DNA from: Bacteroidota bacterium
GTDB lineage: Bacteria > Bacteroidota > Bacteroidia > B-17B0 > Aurantibacillaceae
Length of the DNA stretch: 64,000 nucleotides
Assembly: GCA_030681615.1 (NCBI GenBank)
Contig: JAUXSA010000098.1
Span: 1-64,000, forward strand
Reading direction: 5' to 3'
The notes under the pieces are model-generated. The model searched no databases, had not been told where the DNA came from, and was given only the letters and a program-made list of their open reading frames with translations. A program made the translations under genes and the position numbers. Of the stretch, positions 61,784 to 64,000 are shown in pieces. Numbering within the stretch: the stretch's first letter is position 1; each line of letters begins with the position of its first letter.

Positions 61784-63159
61784 ATCTCAAAAAAAATATC
61801 TATTTATATACAGCTTTATTTTTATTAATAAGTTTTGGTATTTGTCATTTTACATTTTCCTATTTCAATACACTTGAGTCAGATGATTATAATCTTATTG
61901 CTTATATAAAAGAAAAAGGTTTCTTTGGCACAATCTGGTTTATTTATATGGAGTGGGAAGGGGCCTTTGGTGTTTTGCTCATTAGCCTCTTAAAAATAAA
62001 ATTTACTTTACTTACAGGTTCATTGTTTTTGCATAATGTACTTTCCTGTATCATTACACTGTATTGTTTTTATTATTTTATAAAAGCATGCTTTGTCCGT
62101 CTGCATATATTGCAAAAAGATCATTTTCCAATTATACTTGCTATTTTAATTTATACCAATATTTATTATAATAACTTAGCGCTAAACGATACTTGGTATT
62201 GGTTGTGTGGCAGCATCTATTTTTTTATGCCTGCTGTTTTGCTTTTTTTTATAGGGGTTATATTAAATCAAACAAATAAATACCTTGTATATATTGCTTA
62301 CGCCTTCTTCTTTATTTTTGGCGCAAGTCGTTTTAATTATTCGGTAATTACGCTTTCAGTTTTATGCTTGTTGCTTTTTTATTTTTGGATAAAGAACAAA
62401 ACGATCAATAAAACGATGTTATTACTATTAACACTTGTTTTAGCAGCACTTGTAATATATGTAATAGCTCCCGGAAATTATATCAGGCGAAACGATGAAT
62501 TAAAAAGTATTTTAACCTTATCTGACTATGTTATTGGGCCCTTAAAAATGGCTTCATCTTTCATTTACAAATACATCATTCTTAAAGCGCCATATCACGC
62601 TTTATTTTTATTACCCGCACTTTTTATCGGCTTTTCTATTAAAGACAGAATTCAAATTTTAATTCCTACAAAGCAGAAATTGTTTAGTATTGGTCTATAC
62701 CTTGTAGGGTTTCTGTTATTTTGTATTTACGTTCAGTGTTTTAGTATGTTCCTTGCAAAAGGGTCACAGGTTAACAGAACGCTTGAGATGTTATGTATTA
62801 TTTGCAGCTTTATTTTTATGGTCTTTTTTTTAATGATTGGCGCTTTTTTGCATCTAAAAAAACTATATCTGCCTTTGGGCATTACGTGTATGTTAGTTTC
62901 TTCACTCTTATTATTACGCAGAATACATATTTGTTACCCCATTATAAAAAAATATTCAATAGCCGTTGATGAAAGACATAGAACCATAGAAAATGCAATG
63001 AAGAATTTTACAGGCGATACGCTTGTTCTTAAAAAATTACCACCGGCTTCGTGGTTGCATTGTGGCGAATTGAAAAAACGTGCAGGCACCGACCCAATGA
63101 ATAATATTTTTCTTGAGAATTACTATAAACCCAAATTTGCCCTTGATATAGAAGATTAA
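61777..63159 (+). CDS. Polytopic membrane protein, DUF6056/GT-C-like
   Basis: 460 residues with about ten membrane segments. The first periplasmic loop has FNTLESDDYNLIAYIKEKG and MEWEGAFG, resembling the acidic motif and GR/E region of DUF6056-type and GT-C membrane proteins. Later LNDTWYWLCGSIYFFMPAVL and APGNYIRRNDELKS match the same group. The C-terminal ~60 residues are soluble. It may transfer a polyprenyl-phosphate-linked sugar to the polysaccharide; no catalytic role is proved. Two bases separate it from the next ATG. Confidence 0.68.
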   Translation: MLDLKKNIYLYTALFLLISFGICHFTFSYFNTLESDDYNLIAYIKEKGFFGTIWFIYMEWEGAFGVLLISLLKIKFTLLTGSLFLHNVLSCIITLYCFYYFIKACFVRLHILQKDHFPIILAILIYTNIYYNNLALNDTWYWLCGSIYFFMPAVLLFFIGVILNQTNKYLVYIAYAFFFIFGASRFNYSVITLSVLCLLLFYFWIKNKTINKTMLLLLTLVLAALVIYVIAPGNYIRRNDELKSILTLSDYVIGPLKMASSFIYKYIILKAPYHALFLLPALFIGFSIKDRIQILIPTKQKLFSIGLYLVGFLLFCIYVQCFSMFLAKGSQVNRTLEMLCIICSFIFMVFFLMIGAFLHLKKLYLPLGITCMLVSSLLLLRRIHICYPIIKKYSIAVDERHRTIENAMKNFTGDTLVLKKLPPASWLHCGELKKRAGTDPMNNIFLENYYKPKFALDIED

Positions 63160-63161
63160 AA

Positions 63162-64000
63162 ATGTGTGGAATTGCCGGCATATATAAATTAGATAAGAGT
63201 ACTGTTAATAAAAATGCTTTATCTGCAATGACGGATATTATTGAACATCGCGGACCCGATGGTTTTGGGTATTGGTTCAATAATAAAGAAACGTTAGGCC
63301 TTGGTCATCGTAGGTTATCAATTATCGATCTGAGTGTTGCGGGAAAACAACCAATGGCCTATATGGGATCGGTTATTACTTTTAATGGTGAGATATATAA
63401 TTACCTTGAAATTAAAAAAGATCTTGAAAAAAAAGGGTATAAATTTTTTACTGAAACAGATACAGAGGTTTTACTGGCACTTTACCATCTTAAAGGGAAG
63501 GATTGTTTAAAAGAACTTGATGGTATGTTCTCTTTTGCTATTTGGGATGAGAAGAATGAAGAATTATTTTGTGCACGCGATAGGTTTGGCGAAAAACCAT
63601 TTTATTATTATCATGATTCTACACAATTTATTTTTGGTTCAGAGGTAAAACAGATCTTTGCTGCAGGAATTAATAAAGAAGTAAACCCTTCAATGTTATA
63701 TAATTATTGCGCGAGCGACCGATATAATAATTCACAAGACCTAAAAGAAACATTCTATAAAAATGTTTACCAGCTTCCGCATAGCCATTCTTTAGTCATT
63801 AAACAAAATGGATTCATTCAAATTGAGAAATACTGGGATATTGACCTTGAACAAACAAATAAAATTGGCATTAATGATGCGATTGAAAGATTCAATGAAT
63901 TATTATATGAATCAATAAGCAGAAGGTTACGATCAGATGTACAGATCGGTACAAGCTTAAGTGGAGGCCTTGATTCTACCACTATTGCGGGGTTTATTTG
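63162..64000 (+). CDS. asnB: Asparagine synthase-type amidotransferase, 3'-truncated by window edge
   Basis: The first ~279 residues are visible. The product begins MCGIAGIYKLDKS (catalytic Cys2), then IIEHRGPDGFGYW, HRRLSIIDLS, TFNGEIYNYLEIKKDL, ELDGMFSFAIWDEKN, RDRFGEKPFYYY and, at the edge, the PP-loop SLSGGLDSTTIAG. This is complete glutaminase plus the start of the synthetase. It is a paralogue of the protein at 43178-45061 with a clearly different sequence. Its position after another DegT/PglD pair suggests amidation of a sugar or aminoacyl group in the same polysaccharide. Confidence 0.93.
   Translation, partial: MCGIAGIYKLDKSTVNKNALSAMTDIIEHRGPDGFGYWFNNKETLGLGHRRLSIIDLSVAGKQPMAYMGSVITFNGEIYNYLEIKKDLEKKGYKFFTETDTEVLLALYHLKGKDCLKELDGMFSFAIWDEKNEELFCARDRFGEKPFYYYHDSTQFIFGSEVKQIFAAGINKEVNPSMLYNYCASDRYNNSQDLKETFYKNVYQLPHSHSLVIKQNGFIQIEKYWDIDLEQTNKIGINDAIERFNELLYESISRRLRSDVQIGTSLSGGLDSTTIAGFI

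Noticed and set aside
1-64000. Search for tRNA, rRNA, CRISPR, insertion sequences and phage genes
   Set aside because: Intergenic spaces are short and show no tRNA-like cloverleaf, regular spaced repeats, transposase or integrase.

Overview
This window is a chromosomal segment of a low-GC (roughly one-third GC by eye) member of the Bacteroidota. The signs are a type IX secretion (T9SS) sorting domain, a TonB-dependent receptor, Bacteroidota-type promoters (TTTG about 19 bases before TAnnTTTG), A-rich translation starts without Shine-Dalgarno sites, the DUF5683-dapB pair, an exosortase F/PID-CTERM cassette and a UpxY-type antiterminator heading a polysaccharide operon. XrtF is best known from flavobacteria-like lineages, but the genus cannot be named from the sequence. 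I found no tRNA, rRNA, CRISPR array, insertion sequence or phage gene.

Layout. 1-3.5 kb: end of a probable vitamin B12 uptake locus (TonB receptor, DUF4465 protein with T9SS tail, BtuG-like lipoprotein). 3.5-4.6 kb: a lone glycosyltransferase. 4.6-7.2 kb (minus): mntR and an NRAMP transporter fused to a universal stress domain, with a palindromic operator upstream. 7.4-10.7 kb: a 1110-residue sortilin/BNR propeller protein. 10.9-11.6 kb: rpmI-rplT with promoter, intercistronic stem and terminator, followed by a 53-residue small ORF. 11.9-20.4 kb: housekeeping genes (corA, rsmI, an MsbA-like ABC exporter, rbfA, a LolC/E-like permease, a Rieske protein, dapB, DUF5683, YihY). 20.5-22.7 kb: a DASS transporter and a LolD-like ATPase. 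22.7-26.8 kb: biotin operon bioB-bioF-bioD-bioA. 26.8-29.5 kb: PAP2 phosphatase, CNT nucleoside transporter and an unrecognised secreted protein. 29.6-32.1 kb (minus): PID-CTERM protein, exosortase XrtF, its associated membrane protein, and glyA, in overlapping order.

32.2-64 kb is a large extracellular polysaccharide locus, all on the plus strand and running off the right edge. It opens with a Wzc-like tyrosine kinase, a winged-helix regulator and a UpxY antiterminator whose leader holds a 12-bp hairpin and an ops-like element. Then come Wzm/Wzt ABC export genes and some 27 tightly packed sugar genes: epimerases, glycosyltransferases, methyltransferases, two DegT aminotransferases, two PglD/NeuD-type acyltransferases, two AsnB-type amidotransferases, an acetamidino-sugar trio (WbpG-like, HisH, HisF), an MBOAT/SGNH acylation pair, and an epimerase/ATP-grasp/HAD cassette.

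The two parts most worth following up are (i) the XrtF/PID-CTERM cassette placed directly beside the polysaccharide locus, and (ii) the polysaccharide locus itself, with its leader, duplicated amino-sugar/amidation modules and acetamidino trio. Two genes (the LolC/E-like permease and the Rieske protein) have no ATG, GTG or TTG start compatible with a full-length product and appear to start at CTG.
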